Source: Acidomonas methanolica
GTDB lineage: Bacteria > Pseudomonadota > Alphaproteobacteria > Acetobacterales > Acetobacteraceae
Direction of reading: 5' to 3'
Assembly (NCBI RefSeq): GCF_004346035.1
Contig: NZ_SLZN01000015.1
Location: forward strand, 1 to 64,000
Length of the DNA: 64,000 nucleotides
Both the position numbers and the translations under genes were made by a program. The notes below the pieces were generated by a model, which ran no database searches, had not been told where the DNA came from, and was given only the letters and a program-made list of their open reading frames with translations. Positions within the stretch are counted from its first letter, which is position 1. Every line of letters starts with the position of its first letter. This document shows positions 16,641-25,068 of this stretch, one piece after another.

Positions 16641-18206
16641 TCAATCGACCTGAAGAGCGCCGAACCGCGCCACGGCGCTGGCCGCGGCCGCATCGTCGAC
16701 GCTGTCTCCGGCCAGAGCGGCGGACAAATCGGCGATCAGCTTCTGGTGCCGCGCCGTCAACGGCGCGTCGGGGGTGAGGTGAATCCTTTCCCACACGTCG
16801 AGTCTCTCGGCGTTGACATGGGCGGTGCCCCCTGTCTCGGCGGGAGGCAGGCAGAGATACGTGCCTTTCACCGGGTGCCGCAAGGCGACCATGCCCTGTG
16901 CGACTGGCACCAGATCGAAAGACAGGACGGGAGACGGAATGGGTTCGCCCTGTATGGACATCGCCGGGCTGTCAGGATGATCGGTCGCCAGAAACGCTCG
17001 CGAACCGCTGACCAGCAGCAAGACGGGCGCATGCCAGCGGAAATCGCAGGTCGTGACATGCAGACGTCCGTCGAACATGTCGATGCGGATGTCCTGGTTC
17101 GAGGCGCTGCGGAGCGAATAGGCGCGGAACGGCTTCGGGCGCGACGCTGGACGCGGGAAGGCCGTGGTCGCCGCCCCGGCGCTCCGGGCGATCTTGCGGT
17201 CGATCTCCCGCAGGATCGCTTCCCCGACCCGCACGGGATCGTCGAGATGAAACGATGCGTTGAAATGGTCGCGCCCGTCGCCGCGACGCGCGTTTTTCAT
17301 CCAGAGATAGTCGATCCGGGCGTCATGAACCGCATCCATCAGATGATAGGTGCGGCGGACCTGGACGTCCGGCGAAAAACAGAGACCATGGGTCGAGCGG
17401 CTGAAGATCGTCGTGTGGAAGGCGGAGCCGACCATGCCGGTGATGAGGCGGCCTGATCTGTGGAGAGAGAGCTGACTGTCCAGATCCATGGTCTCCGGCG
17501 TCAGAATGCCGACTCCATGACGCTCCAGAACGGATTCGATCTCCTTTTCGCCTTCAAACGCGTAATTTCCGGATGTGAGGGCCGATTTGGACAGCCAGTA
17601 GACCTCCCGGTCCCAGAGGGACTCCGGGGCGGCGTCCCCCATTTCCGCACAGAAGGTGGCGAATTCGGAAAAAATGAAATCGTCTTCACTCAACGCCTGT
17701 CCGGGAATCACAAGCTCCTCGAACACGGTTTCGAATTCCGGGATGACGACCTGGTCCCGCCCGATGCCGGCATGGTTCAGAAGCCTGCTCATCCATGGAT
17801 TGGAAAAGATTTCATCGACGGATTTGTTCGTGAGAAACACGACCGGATCGTCAGGACGCTCCCTCTTGCGGTAATACCAGAGCGCATTGAGACATTCCGT
17901 GATGAAATGCCCGAAGTGATCGGCGATGACGCCGCCGAAGACCGCGCGCCCACTGCGAGGGAGGAAAACCGGGTTGAGCGGGCGCGTCAGCGGCGTGCCG
18001 AATTTCAGCGCCGCGGGATGGCCCGCGAACTGGGCGCTTCCCAGAATGAGGCGCCCTGCCCGGTCATAGAGCGCGGAGTCTTTCCGATTGGGCCAGAATC
18101 CCTTGGGGATATAAAGGACGTCACGATGGAGATGGACGTCCGGCGCGCCCTGATGCACGTCGCCCGTGAGATCCTGATTTCCGCAGGGCGCGAACTCTTC
18201 CATCAT
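16641..18206 (-). CDS. Glycosyltransferase family 61-like protein with C-terminal trefoil-like domain
   Basis: A 521-residue protein. The central DHFGHFITECLNALWYYRK motif and the later GMVGSAFHTTIF are characteristic of the DUF563/GT61 glycosyltransferases. From about residue 355 a second module begins (LRSASNQDIRIDMFDGRLHV) and ends ALRHPVKGTYLC...LDVWERIHLT, similar to the C-terminus of the GT2 protein at 12759-13937. It is probably involved in capsule or LPS glycan assembly; substrates unknown. The start is ATG-ATG; either codon fits. It stands alone between rpsD and the copper receptor. Confidence 0.72.
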   Translation of the reverse strand: MMEEFAPCGNQDLTGDVHQGAPDVHLHRDVLYIPKGFWPNRKDSALYDRAGRLILGSAQFAGHPAALKFGTPLTRPLNPVFLPRSGRAVFGGVIADHFGHFITECLNALWYYRKRERPDDPVVFLTNKSVDEIFSNPWMSRLLNHAGIGRDQVVIPEFETVFEELVIPGQALSEDDFIFSEFATFCAEMGDAAPESLWDREVYWLSKSALTSGNYAFEGEKEIESVLERHGVGILTPETMDLDSQLSLHRSGRLITGMVGSAFHTTIFSRSTHGLCFSPDVQVRRTYHLMDAVHDARIDYLWMKNARRGDGRDHFNASFHLDDPVRVGEAILREIDRKIARSAGAATTAFPRPASRPKPFRAYSLRSASNQDIRIDMFDGRLHVTTCDFRWHAPVLLLVSGSRAFLATDHPDSPAMSIQGEPIPSPVLSFDLVPVAQGMVALRHPVKGTYLCLPPAETGGTAHVNAERLDVWERIHLTPDAPLTARHQKLIADLSAALAGDSVDDAAAASAVARFGALQVD

Positions 18207-18334
18207 TTCCCCGCCATTTCCTTCGGCATTCGGCTGTCACATGCACCGTATCGCCGCCGACTCTGCACGCGGGGGCATGAAGAGACAAGAGAGCCGGGTC
18301 TGGCGGCCAGCCGGTGGAACCGCCCCGCGCCCGC

Positions 18335-18354
18335 CGAAGGGCGGTCGCCCTTCG
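18335..18354 (-). terminator. Stem-loop downstream of the copper receptor
   Basis: CGAAGGGC and GCCCTTCG form a perfect 8-bp stem with loop GGTC, about 30 bp after the receptor stop. It has no U-run and shares its core with the repeat at 10429-10450. Confidence 0.5.
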
Positions 18355-18384
18355 AACAGCCGCGACGGGAACCGCCTTCGCCGC

Positions 18385-20616
18385 TCAGAACGTCATCGTC
18401 ACCGAGGCGTTGACCGAACGCCCCATGAGCCCGACCGGCAGGAGCGCGCCCTTTCTGCCCGCATAGATGTAATTGCCGAGCGCCACGCCGCCGAGGGGCA
18501 GGTAGGCGGCCTGGTTCAGCACATTGTCCAGCCCGAGCTGGAACACCGCCTTCTTCCACCTGTAGGAGGCGGTGAGGTTGAGCAGCGCATAGCCGGGCGT
18601 GCGCGGCTCGGAGCGGAGCACATCCACCGTGCTCTTGCGCTTGACCAGGATGACCTCCGCGCGGCCCGACCAGTTGCCGTAGGTCTCGTCCAGCGCGACG
18701 AAGCCGTTGGTCGGCATCTGGTGATACAGGCTCGTATGCGTCACCAGATCCTGAGCCCGCACCCAGTCCACCTTGGCGCTGATCACGCCCGTGCCCCATT
18801 TCGGCGAGGACCAGGCGGTATAATGGCCCGAGGCGTTGACGCCATAGCTCTGGGCGTTGTGATTGGCGAATTGCAGCAGCGCGAAGCCGTCGGAGAAGGT
18901 CTTCAGCCGGTTCACGTTGATGTAGTTCTCCGTATAGATGAAATAGGGCTGGACCTTCAGCTCCCACAGCTTCCTGGCCTGATCGTGCCAGTCCGCCGTC
19001 ACGGAGACGTTATGGGCGATGGCCGATTGCAGGTGGTTGTTGCCGACATAGCCGTTTCCGTCCCCGAACCAGCCGATCATGGTGCTGGCCATCTCCGAAC
19101 GGCCCCAGCTGTAGAGTTCGAAGAGGTTCGGCGCGCGCGACTTGCGGGCGTACCCCCCTTCGATCGACAGGCGATCCGTCGCATCCCAGTGCATGAGGGC
19201 GGTCAGGTCGAAATTCACATAGGTATGGTGATGGTTCTGGGCATTGAAGGCGTCGGCGGCGTTCGAATCCGTGACGGCCATGCCCGACATGCCACCCATG
19301 CCACTCATGCCTGACATGCCCGTGGACATGCCACTCATCCCCCGCGCGACGTAGTCATAGGGCTGCACATTGCCGGTATTCATCATCACCACGTCGCTGC
19401 GGACGCCCAGCAGCGTTTGCACATGCGGCGCGGGATGCGCTTCCCACTCGACGAAATTGCCGAGCCGGTCGCGTCGTCCGTCGTCGATGTTCTGGTAGGT
19501 GTTCGGCCCCATCATCATCGAGCCCGGCAGCGGCGGCCACCAGTCCGCCAGCCACTGGTGATCGAAGCTGTCGCCGATTCGCAGGGTGTCGTGACGGCCG
19601 AACGGGATCGTCGCCTTGATCTGGTATCCCGCGATCCGGTTCCTGTCATTCATGGGCATGCCGGTGTCCCAGCTATGGCCGCCCTTGTCGGCGAGATCGT
19701 TCATCACGTGATCGACCCGCTGCCAGTAGCCGCGCGCTTCCAGCGTGCCCCAGTCGAACGCGCCGGTATATTTGCCGTTCACGAAGGTGGAGCGGTTATT
19801 GGTCATGTCCATCCAGGCGTTCGGGAACCCTTCATAGGGCGTGTCCGACTGCCCGGCCGTGACGGCGAGGAGATGGTTGCCCTTGTGATACCCCAGCGTG
19901 ACGCTGTGCGAGACGTTCTTGTAGAGCGAGGAGCGCACGACGCCTTCGCCGCCGCCCATATGGTAATCGCCGCGCGCCTGATAGGAGGCGCTGTAGTTCA
20001 GGCTCCAGGTATCGTTCGCGACCGTAGCACTGGCCGATCCCTCCCAGCCGCCGCCATTGCTGTGATAGGCGCCGCGCGCCCAGCCGGTGACGAGAACCTT
20101 GCCGCGCCGCGCGAATTGCGGATCGCGCCGCTCCACGCTCACCGTGCCGCCGAGGCTGTCGCCCCCGAGGCTGACGGGCGTGATCCCGGCGATCACCGTC
20201 GCATTCGCCACCATGTCCGGCGTGATATAGGACAGGGCGGGGTTCATGTGGTTCGGGCAGGCGGGCTGGATGCGCACGCCGTCCACCATCGTCGCCACAT
20301 TGTCGTCGGCCATGCCGTTGATGACGGGCAGGGCGGAAATGCCGCCCGCATTCCACATGCTGAATCCCGGCACACGGGAAAACAGCCCGGTCGTGTCGGC
20401 GGTGCCGCGGCTCAACTGTCGCAGGTCTTTCGACGAGACGCGCGTCGCCATCAGGCTCCTGTCGGTCAGCGAGGGCGCGTCCGCCGCATAGACATCGACT
20501 TCCGGCAGGGTGATGACCGGCGATGCGCCGGCGGCGCGAGAAGGGGGCAAATGAACGGCGCAGGCGGCGAGCAGGAGGGCGCGCGTCATGCCGCGCCTTT
20601 TCGGAGCGAACTTCAT
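18385..20616 (-). CDS. TonB-dependent copper receptor (OprC/NosA type)
   Basis: A 743-residue outer-membrane receptor. After the signal peptide come a TonB-box/plug region (VITLPEVDVYA) and the plug motif MVDGVRIQPACPNHMNPALSYI, which is diagnostic of the OprC/NosA copper receptor family, where Cys and Met residues bind copper. An insertion at about residues 425-450 is a run of GMS/GMG repeats, Met-rich and probably metal binding. The C-terminus ends in Phe like other beta barrels. It lies downstream of a DUF2946-like gene and next to a divergent tonB gene, forming a copper-uptake unit. Confidence 0.92.
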   Translation of the reverse strand: MKFAPKRRGMTRALLLAACAVHLPPSRAAGASPVITLPEVDVYAADAPSLTDRSLMATRVSSKDLRQLSRGTADTTGLFSRVPGFSMWNAGGISALPVINGMADDNVATMVDGVRIQPACPNHMNPALSYITPDMVANATVIAGITPVSLGGDSLGGTVSVERRDPQFARRGKVLVTGWARGAYHSNGGGWEGSASATVANDTWSLNYSASYQARGDYHMGGGEGVVRSSLYKNVSHSVTLGYHKGNHLLAVTAGQSDTPYEGFPNAWMDMTNNRSTFVNGKYTGAFDWGTLEARGYWQRVDHVMNDLADKGGHSWDTGMPMNDRNRIAGYQIKATIPFGRHDTLRIGDSFDHQWLADWWPPLPGSMMMGPNTYQNIDDGRRDRLGNFVEWEAHPAPHVQTLLGVRSDVVMMNTGNVQPYDYVARGMSGMSTGMSGMSGMGGMSGMAVTDSNAADAFNAQNHHHTYVNFDLTALMHWDATDRLSIEGGYARKSRAPNLFELYSWGRSEMASTMIGWFGDGNGYVGNNHLQSAIAHNVSVTADWHDQARKLWELKVQPYFIYTENYINVNRLKTFSDGFALLQFANHNAQSYGVNASGHYTAWSSPKWGTGVISAKVDWVRAQDLVTHTSLYHQMPTNGFVALDETYGNWSGRAEVILVKRKSTVDVLRSEPRTPGYALLNLTASYRWKKAVFQLGLDNVLNQAAYLPLGGVALGNYIYAGRKGALLPVGLMGRSVNASVTMTF
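19278..19340. repeat. In-frame Met-rich tandem repeat in the copper receptor
   Basis: Short direct repeats of the CATGCC(A/C)... type encode consecutive GMS/GMG triplets in the receptor. The repeats are imperfect and in frame, so copy number could vary without disrupting the barrel. Confidence 0.7.
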
Positions 20617-20682
20617 GATTGAGGTCTCTTCGGTGTGAATGACGCCGGACCGCCGCGCGGTTCTCGCGCGGCGGCAGTTTGT

Positions 20683-21120
20683 TCACGAAGAGACGGAGGG
20701 CGGTCCCCGCGCGAGGACAGGCGTCCAGGGCGCGGGCGGCGCACGGGGGGGCGCGGCCTTGCGCTGCACATGCAGCACCAGCGTCGAGGGGGCGGGCAAG
20801 ACGGGCGCGGCATGGAAGACGACCGGGCCGAGCGTCAGCAGCGGGCAAAGGAAGCAGCCTGCATCCGCGTCATGCCCGGGCCGGGGCGCCTGATGCGAGT
20901 CCCGGTCATGATCCGCCATCATGTCGCAGCCGGTCGTCATGACCGGCGCGGTGGTGATGACGAGTCCCGTCAGCCGTTCGAGCGTGGCGCGCGGCATTTC
21001 GCCGGGGCGCGCCGCGCCCATGATCACGAGCTGTCCCAGCAGCCCGAGCAGCAGCACCCCCACCCACAGGCGCGGGCGGAGCGCGACGCGGCGGGAGGAA
21101 AGGGCGACGCGACCGGCCAT
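20683..21120 (-). CDS. DUF2946-like Cys/Met/His-rich copper-associated protein
   Basis: A 145-residue protein with one N-terminal hydrophobic segment (LWVGVLLLGLLGQLVIMG) that serves as signal or anchor. A metal-ligand-rich centre follows (CDMMADHDRDSH, GCFLCPLL). Proteins of this form, often called DUF2946, commonly sit next to copper TonB receptors. It lies 66 bp upstream of such a receptor on the same strand. The ATG at 21120 has AGAAGG upstream and removes a 5' extension. Periplasmic copper binding is inferred. Confidence 0.7.
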   Translation of the reverse strand: MAGRVALSSRRVALRPRLWVGVLLLGLLGQLVIMGAARPGEMPRATLERLTGLVITTAPVMTTGCDMMADHDRDSHQAPRPGHDADAGCFLCPLLTLGPVVFHAAPVLPAPSTLVLHVQRKAAPPRAPPAPWTPVLARGPPSVSS

Positions 21121-21185
21121 GGCCGCCTTCTCCGCCCAATATCCTGTCTTGTCAAACCCGCGCGCGAGGCACATTCCTGCGGGTC

Positions 21186-21887
21186 ATGGATCACGCGCGC
21201 CCCATAGTTCCCCTGATGGCGCCGGCTCCGCCTCGCGCGGACCGGTCCTCGCGCCTGCTGCTCATCGCGCTGGCCGTTGCGCTGGCCGCTCATCTGGGCG
21301 TGCTGTCATTGCTGCGCAGCCCGGCCCACCTGCCGCGCCCGGCCGAGCCGCAAGCTCCCGTCATCTTCGAACGCGCGCCGGAGCCGTCGCTGCGGTCCTT
21401 CGCGCCGCCCGCAGCCCCCGCCCTGCCGTCGGACGCCGCCGAAATCCCCGCGCCACTCACCACGCCGGAGGCTCTTCCGGTGCCCATGCCCCTGGCGCAT
21501 CTTTCGGCCGGACGCCGCTCCGTCATATCGCATTCCACCAGCGCGTCGGCGTCGACGAGGACCGTGCCCACTCCGGCATCCGTTCCCGCCGCCGCGTCGC
21601 CCGCCGCCGGTCCTTCCGCCGCCGCGCCCGCCGTCATCGCGCCGTCCTGCGGGATTCAGACGCCGCCCTATCCGCCGGAAGCGCGCCTTCTGCATCAATC
21701 CGGCGTGGTGGGCATCCTGCTGACCGTCGCGCCTGGCGGGGCGGTGACGGACGCATCGCTGGCCGTCAGCAGCGGCAGCGATGCGCTCGATGACGCGGCG
21801 CTCGCCGCCGCCCGCGAGGCGCGCTGCGTCAATAACGGGCCGCGCGCCGCCACTCTCCGCCTGCCGGTGGGGTTCCGGCTGGAGTGA
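21186..21887 (+). CDS. tonB: TonB family energy-transducing protein
   Basis: A 233-residue TonB-like protein with an N-terminal membrane anchor (about residues 23-42), a long Pro/Ala-rich periplasm-spanning linker, and a compact C-terminal domain (PPYPPEARLLHQSGVVGILLTVAPGGAVTDASLAVSSGS...). TonB transfers the proton-motive force from ExbB-ExbD to outer-membrane receptors; no exbB or exbD is in this window. It diverges from the DUF2946/copper-receptor pair with only 65 bp between starts, so it is likely co-regulated with and dedicated to that receptor. Confidence 0.88.
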   Translation: MDHARPIVPLMAPAPPRADRSSRLLLIALAVALAAHLGVLSLLRSPAHLPRPAEPQAPVIFERAPEPSLRSFAPPAAPALPSDAAEIPAPLTTPEALPVPMPLAHLSAGRRSVISHSTSASASTRTVPTPASVPAAASPAAGPSAAAPAVIAPSCGIQTPPYPPEARLLHQSGVVGILLTVAPGGAVTDASLAVSSGSDALDDAALAAAREARCVNNGPRAATLRLPVGFRLE

Positions 21888-21917
21888 GACGTCTTCGTCC
21901 GGAGACGGAGAACAGCC

Positions 21918-22841
21918 TTACCGGCCGTCCAGAACCTGCCGCGCGACCGCCGCGTCCCGGGCAATCTGTTCTTTCAGCGCGTCCAGCCCGCTGAAGCGCT
22001 GTTCCTCGCGGAGCATCGTGTGGAGGGAGACTTCGAGCCTCTGGCCATAAAGATCGCCGTCGAAATCGAAGATATGCAGTTCGAGACGGCTTTCTTGTCC
22101 GTCATTGATGGTGGGACGCCGCCCGATATTGGCGACGCCCTTGCGGATCACGCCATCCGGCATCCGCACCGTGGCCGCATACACCCCGCGCGCGGGCTCG
22201 ATATGGGAGCCGAGCGGAATATTCGCCGTCGGGAAGCCGAGCAATCGGCCGCGCTTGTCGCCATGTGCCACCGTGCCGGGAATGGTCCAGGGGCGGCCCA
22301 GCTCCTCTTCGGCGCGCTCCAGATAGCCCGCCTGGAGGAGTCTGCGGACGCGCGAGGACGAAAACGGCCCACCAATATCAGCCAGAGGGGGGACGATCGT
22401 CAGCCCGATGCCGAACGGCTCCAGATGGCGTTCGAGAAAGGCGACATCGCCGCTGCGCCGATGCCCGAAGGCGAAATCCGGCCCGCACGCGACATGGCGC
22501 ACGCCCAGCCCCCGATGCAGCACCTCCTCGATGAAGTTCTCGGGCGAGAGCCAGGAGAAATCATGATCGAACGGAAGCTGGAACACATGCCGCGCGCCGT
22601 TTTCGGCAAGATAGCGCGCCCGCATGTCCGGCAGGGTGAGGCGGAGCGGCGGGTCCTGCGGGCGGAAGAATTCGCGCGGATGCGGCTCGAAGGTGACGGC
22701 GGCGAGGGGCAGGTCGGGGCGCGCCGCATGCAGCGTATGCAGCAGATGGACATGGCCGCGATGAACGCCGTCGAAATTGCCCAGCGCCGCCGCCGTGCCG
22801 CGCGCCTCTTCCGGGATCGTCCAGCCCGTATGAACCGTCAT
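21918..22841 (-). CDS. ribF: Bifunctional riboflavin kinase/FAD synthetase
   Basis: A 307-residue RibF: N-terminal adenylyltransferase domain (ALGNFDGVHRGH and FSSSRVR) and C-terminal flavokinase domain (GFPTANI, GVYAA, VANIGRRPTIN). It makes FMN and FAD from riboflavin. The start ATG overlaps the mtnC stop (ATGA), so it is the last gene of the tatA-mtnB-mtnD-mtnC-ribF run. The longer frame upstream is mtnC sequence in another frame. Confidence 0.95.
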   Translation of the reverse strand: MTVHTGWTIPEEARGTAAALGNFDGVHRGHVHLLHTLHAARPDLPLAAVTFEPHPREFFRPQDPPLRLTLPDMRARYLAENGARHVFQLPFDHDFSWLSPENFIEEVLHRGLGVRHVACGPDFAFGHRRSGDVAFLERHLEPFGIGLTIVPPLADIGGPFSSSRVRRLLQAGYLERAEEELGRPWTIPGTVAHGDKRGRLLGFPTANIPLGSHIEPARGVYAATVRMPDGVIRKGVANIGRRPTINDGQESRLELHIFDFDGDLYGQRLEVSLHTMLREEQRFSGLDALKEQIARDAAVARQVLDGR

Positions 22842-23545
22842 GCGGTCGCCGGAACGGCAAGGGTGGGGGTGAAGGCCGCGGCGGCTTCGCGAAGATCGGC
22901 GGCGTGCGGCACGCCCGGGGCGGCGACCGTTCCGTCTTCCGGACGCACGATCTGGCAGATCTGACATCCCGCGGCGCGCGCGGCCTCGAGTTCCCCCGCC
23001 ACGTCGGACAGGAACAGGATCGCCCCGGGCAGGACACCGGCGCGCTGCGCGATCTCCGCATAGCTCTCGGCGATCTTCTTTCCGCCGATGCCGAGATCGT
23101 AGAACGCCTCGAAGAAGCCGGTCGCGTCGCCTTCCTGCGTATGGCCGTAAAGCAGGCGCTGGGCCTGGGCCGCGCCGGAGGAATAGACCGCCAGCCGCAT
23201 CCCGGCGTCATGCCAGCCGCGCAGGATCGGCAGCACATCGGGATAGAGCGTCGCGCGCAGGTCGCCGTCATGGAAGCCCGCCTCCCAGGCGATGCCCTGA
23301 AGGGTCTTGAGCGGCGCGGTCTTTTCATCCCGCGCCATCCAGTCGCGGATCACGTCGAGCGGGGCGCGGGCGGGGAATTCGCGGGCGATGTCGCCCAGCG
23401 CGACCTTGACGCGCGCATCCTCCGCCTTCGTCCGCAACAGATCCGGCAGGGCCCGCGCGGCATAGGGAAACAGCACGTCACGCACGAACGCGATGGGAAG
23501 CGTCGTGCCTTCGATATCCAGCAGGATGAGGCGGATGGCGCTCAT
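22838..23545 (-). CDS. mtnC: Acireductone synthase (enolase-phosphatase E1)
   Basis: A 235-residue HAD-superfamily enzyme. The nucleophile motif DIEGTT (D10, E12) replaces the usual DxD and is the hallmark of MtnC, which enolises and dephosphorylates 2,3-diketo-5-methylthiopentyl-1-phosphate to acireductone. Later motifs VYSSG and FLSDVAGELEAAR support this. Its start overlaps the mtnD stop as ATGA and its stop overlaps ribF. It works between mtnB and mtnD in methionine salvage. Confidence 0.94.
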   Translation of the reverse strand: MSAIRLILLDIEGTTLPIAFVRDVLFPYAARALPDLLRTKAEDARVKVALGDIAREFPARAPLDVIRDWMARDEKTAPLKTLQGIAWEAGFHDGDLRATLYPDVLPILRGWHDAGMRLAVYSSGAAQAQRLLYGHTQEGDATGFFEAFYDLGIGGKKIAESYAEIAQRAGVLPGAILFLSDVAGELEAARAAGCQICQIVRPEDGTVAAPGVPHAADLREAAAAFTPTLAVPATA

Positions 23546-24090
23546 GCCGGAAGCTCCGCCGGGAAACGCCGCGCGATCCCGTCGCCGGTATAGTGCGCGA
23601 TCCATCCCGTCATGTCCGTGAACACCCGCAGCGCGACGACGTCAGGCGACAGCCCGGCGTCGAACCAGTGCGGCACGCCGGCCGGAACGGAGATCAGATC
23701 GCCCTGCGTGCAGAGCACGGAATAGACCCTGCCGCCGAGATGTAGCACGAACGTGCCCCGGCCATGGACGAAGAAGCGCACCTCGTCCTCGTCATGCGTG
23801 TGCTCGGAGAGGAATTTCTCGCGAATCGCCGGAAGATCCGGCGTCTGCGCATTCAGCCGCACCACGTCGGCGGAGCCCGCGCCCGTCTCGCCCATCAGCC
23901 CGTCGAGATAGGGGCGATAGGCGTCCAGAACCGCCTCGGCCCCGGCTTCTTTCGACGGCGTGACCGGCGCGTCCCAGCGTTCGAAGCGGACGCCCAGCGG
24001 GCGCAGGGCCTCCGCGATCGCGGAGGGCACCCCGGTGTCGAGCAGTTTCGTGTCCGGCGCGTCGTCCGGATAGATGATCAGGCGGCTCAT
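23542..24090 (-). CDS. mtnD: Acireductone dioxygenase
   Basis: A 182-residue cupin. Metal ligands H97, H99, E103 (EHTHDEDEVRFFVHG) and H141 (PAGVPHWFD) match acireductone dioxygenase. With Fe it forms the ketoacid precursor of methionine; with Ni it gives an off-pathway product. It is embedded between mtnB (3-bp gap) and mtnC (ATGA overlap). Confidence 0.95.
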   Translation of the reverse strand: MSRLIIYPDDAPDTKLLDTGVPSAIAEALRPLGVRFERWDAPVTPSKEAGAEAVLDAYRPYLDGLMGETGAGSADVVRLNAQTPDLPAIREKFLSEHTHDEDEVRFFVHGRGTFVLHLGGRVYSVLCTQGDLISVPAGVPHWFDAGLSPDVVALRVFTDMTGWIAHYTGDGIARRFPAELPA

Positions 24091-24093
24091 GGT

Positions 24094-24729
24094 TCAGCCC
24101 TTCCCCTCGTTCACGCCCGCTTTCGCCAGTTCGCAGGACAACAGGAATTCCAGTCCTTCCTGCCGCGCCAGCGCCGTGTCCATGTCCTTGCCCCAGACAT
24201 ACACGCCATGCCCCCGGATCACATAGCCCGCGGGCATGTTGCCCAGATGCGGCGCGACGACGCCCGCCAGGCGCGCGATGTCCTGGTCGTTGTCGAAGAG
24301 CGGCACGTCCACGCTGGTCTCGTGCGTCGTCTGCCCCTCGAACACCTTCAGCACCTCGTAACCCTCCAGCCGGAGGAAGGGCGCGCGGCGCATCATGGAG
24401 AGCACGGTGGAGGCCACGGAATGGCCATGCACCACCGCGCCGATCATGGGATCATGTGCGTACAGCTGGGTGTGCAGCAGCGTTTCCGCCGAGGCGCGCG
24501 TCCCGGTGAGGGCGGGGGTTCCATCCGGCGTCACTTCGATCACGTCCGACTCGTCGAGGAAGCCCTTGTGGCCGCCGGAGCGGGTGATCGCGATGCGACC
24601 GTCGGGCAGGCGGCGGCTGATGTTCCCCGCCGTGGCGGGCACCCAGCCGCGCTGGTCCATCCGCCGCCCGGCGCGTACGATATCGCGCGCCGCCTGTGTC
24701 CAGGCGGAGTCGTGATCGCTCATGCCCAT
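24094..24729 (-). CDS. mtnB: Methylthioribulose-1-phosphate dehydratase
   Basis: A 211-residue class II aldolase/adducin-family zinc enzyme. Visible features are PATAGNISRRL, TRSGGHKG, the zinc pair H101-G-H103 (VVHGHS) and the later RGHGVYVWG. MtnB dehydrates 5-methylthioribulose-1-phosphate to the diketo substrate of MtnC. The ATG at 24729 has AAGG 7 bp upstream; the ATG two codons later is possible. mtnA and mtnK/mtnP are not in this window. Confidence 0.94.
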   Translation of the reverse strand: MGMSDHDSAWTQAARDIVRAGRRMDQRGWVPATAGNISRRLPDGRIAITRSGGHKGFLDESDVIEVTPDGTPALTGTRASAETLLHTQLYAHDPMIGAVVHGHSVASTVLSMMRRAPFLRLEGYEVLKVFEGQTTHETSVDVPLFDNDQDIARLAGVVAPHLGNMPAGYVIRGHGVYVWGKDMDTALARQEGLEFLLSCELAKAGVNEGKG

Positions 24730-24735
24730 CCGGCC

Positions 24736-25014
24736 TTACGGATGGGGCGTGCCGGACGGGGGCGCGGCCGGCGTTGCGGGCTGGGCCGTATAATTCGGCT
24801 GCTGGGCATAGCCCTGGGGCGGCTGGATGTGACCCGTCGGCGCGGAGGAGGCGTTGCTCTGCTCCAGCGATTCGTCATCGGCCATGTTCTTCTTGAACGC
24901 CTTGATTCCCTTGGCGAAATCACCCATCAGGCCGCTGATCTTACTGCCGCCGCCGAACAGGATCAGCACCACGGCGAGCACGATCAGCCAATGCAGGGGG
25001 CTCATGCTACCCAT
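24736..25014 (-). CDS. tatA: Sec-independent translocase subunit TatA/E
   Basis: A 92-residue TatA: a short N-terminal membrane helix ([19 protein letters not shown]), the conserved FGGGSK hinge, and an amphipathic helix ([16 protein letters not shown]), followed by a Pro/Gln-rich tail. It forms the pore component of twin-arginine transport. A strong AGGAG lies 8 bp before the ATG. It precedes mtnB by 6 bp, apparently in one transcript, while tatB and tatC are elsewhere. Tat clients in this window include the TTQ subunit at 47432. Confidence 0.93.
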   Translation of the reverse strand: MGSMSPLHWLIVLAVVLILFGGGSKISGLMGDFAKGIKAFKKNMADDESLEQSNASSAPTGHIQPPQGYAQQPNYTAQPATPAAPPSGTPHP

Positions 25015-25068
25015 AACAAGACACTCCTTAAACAGCGGCGGCGGGCATTCCGGCCCGGGATCATCCTC

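Noticed and set aside
14904-17456. An 850-residue open frame on the plus strand
   Set aside because: It lies opposite prfC, rpsD and the GT61 gene and has no domain or start signal; shadow frame.
22842-22967. N-terminal extension of ribF
   Set aside because: It is the out-of-frame 3' end of mtnC; the ATGA junction at 22838-22841 gives the correct start.
21888-24093. FMN riboswitch near ribF
   Set aside because: ribF is internal to an operon with overlapping genes, and I see no RFN-like conserved segments.
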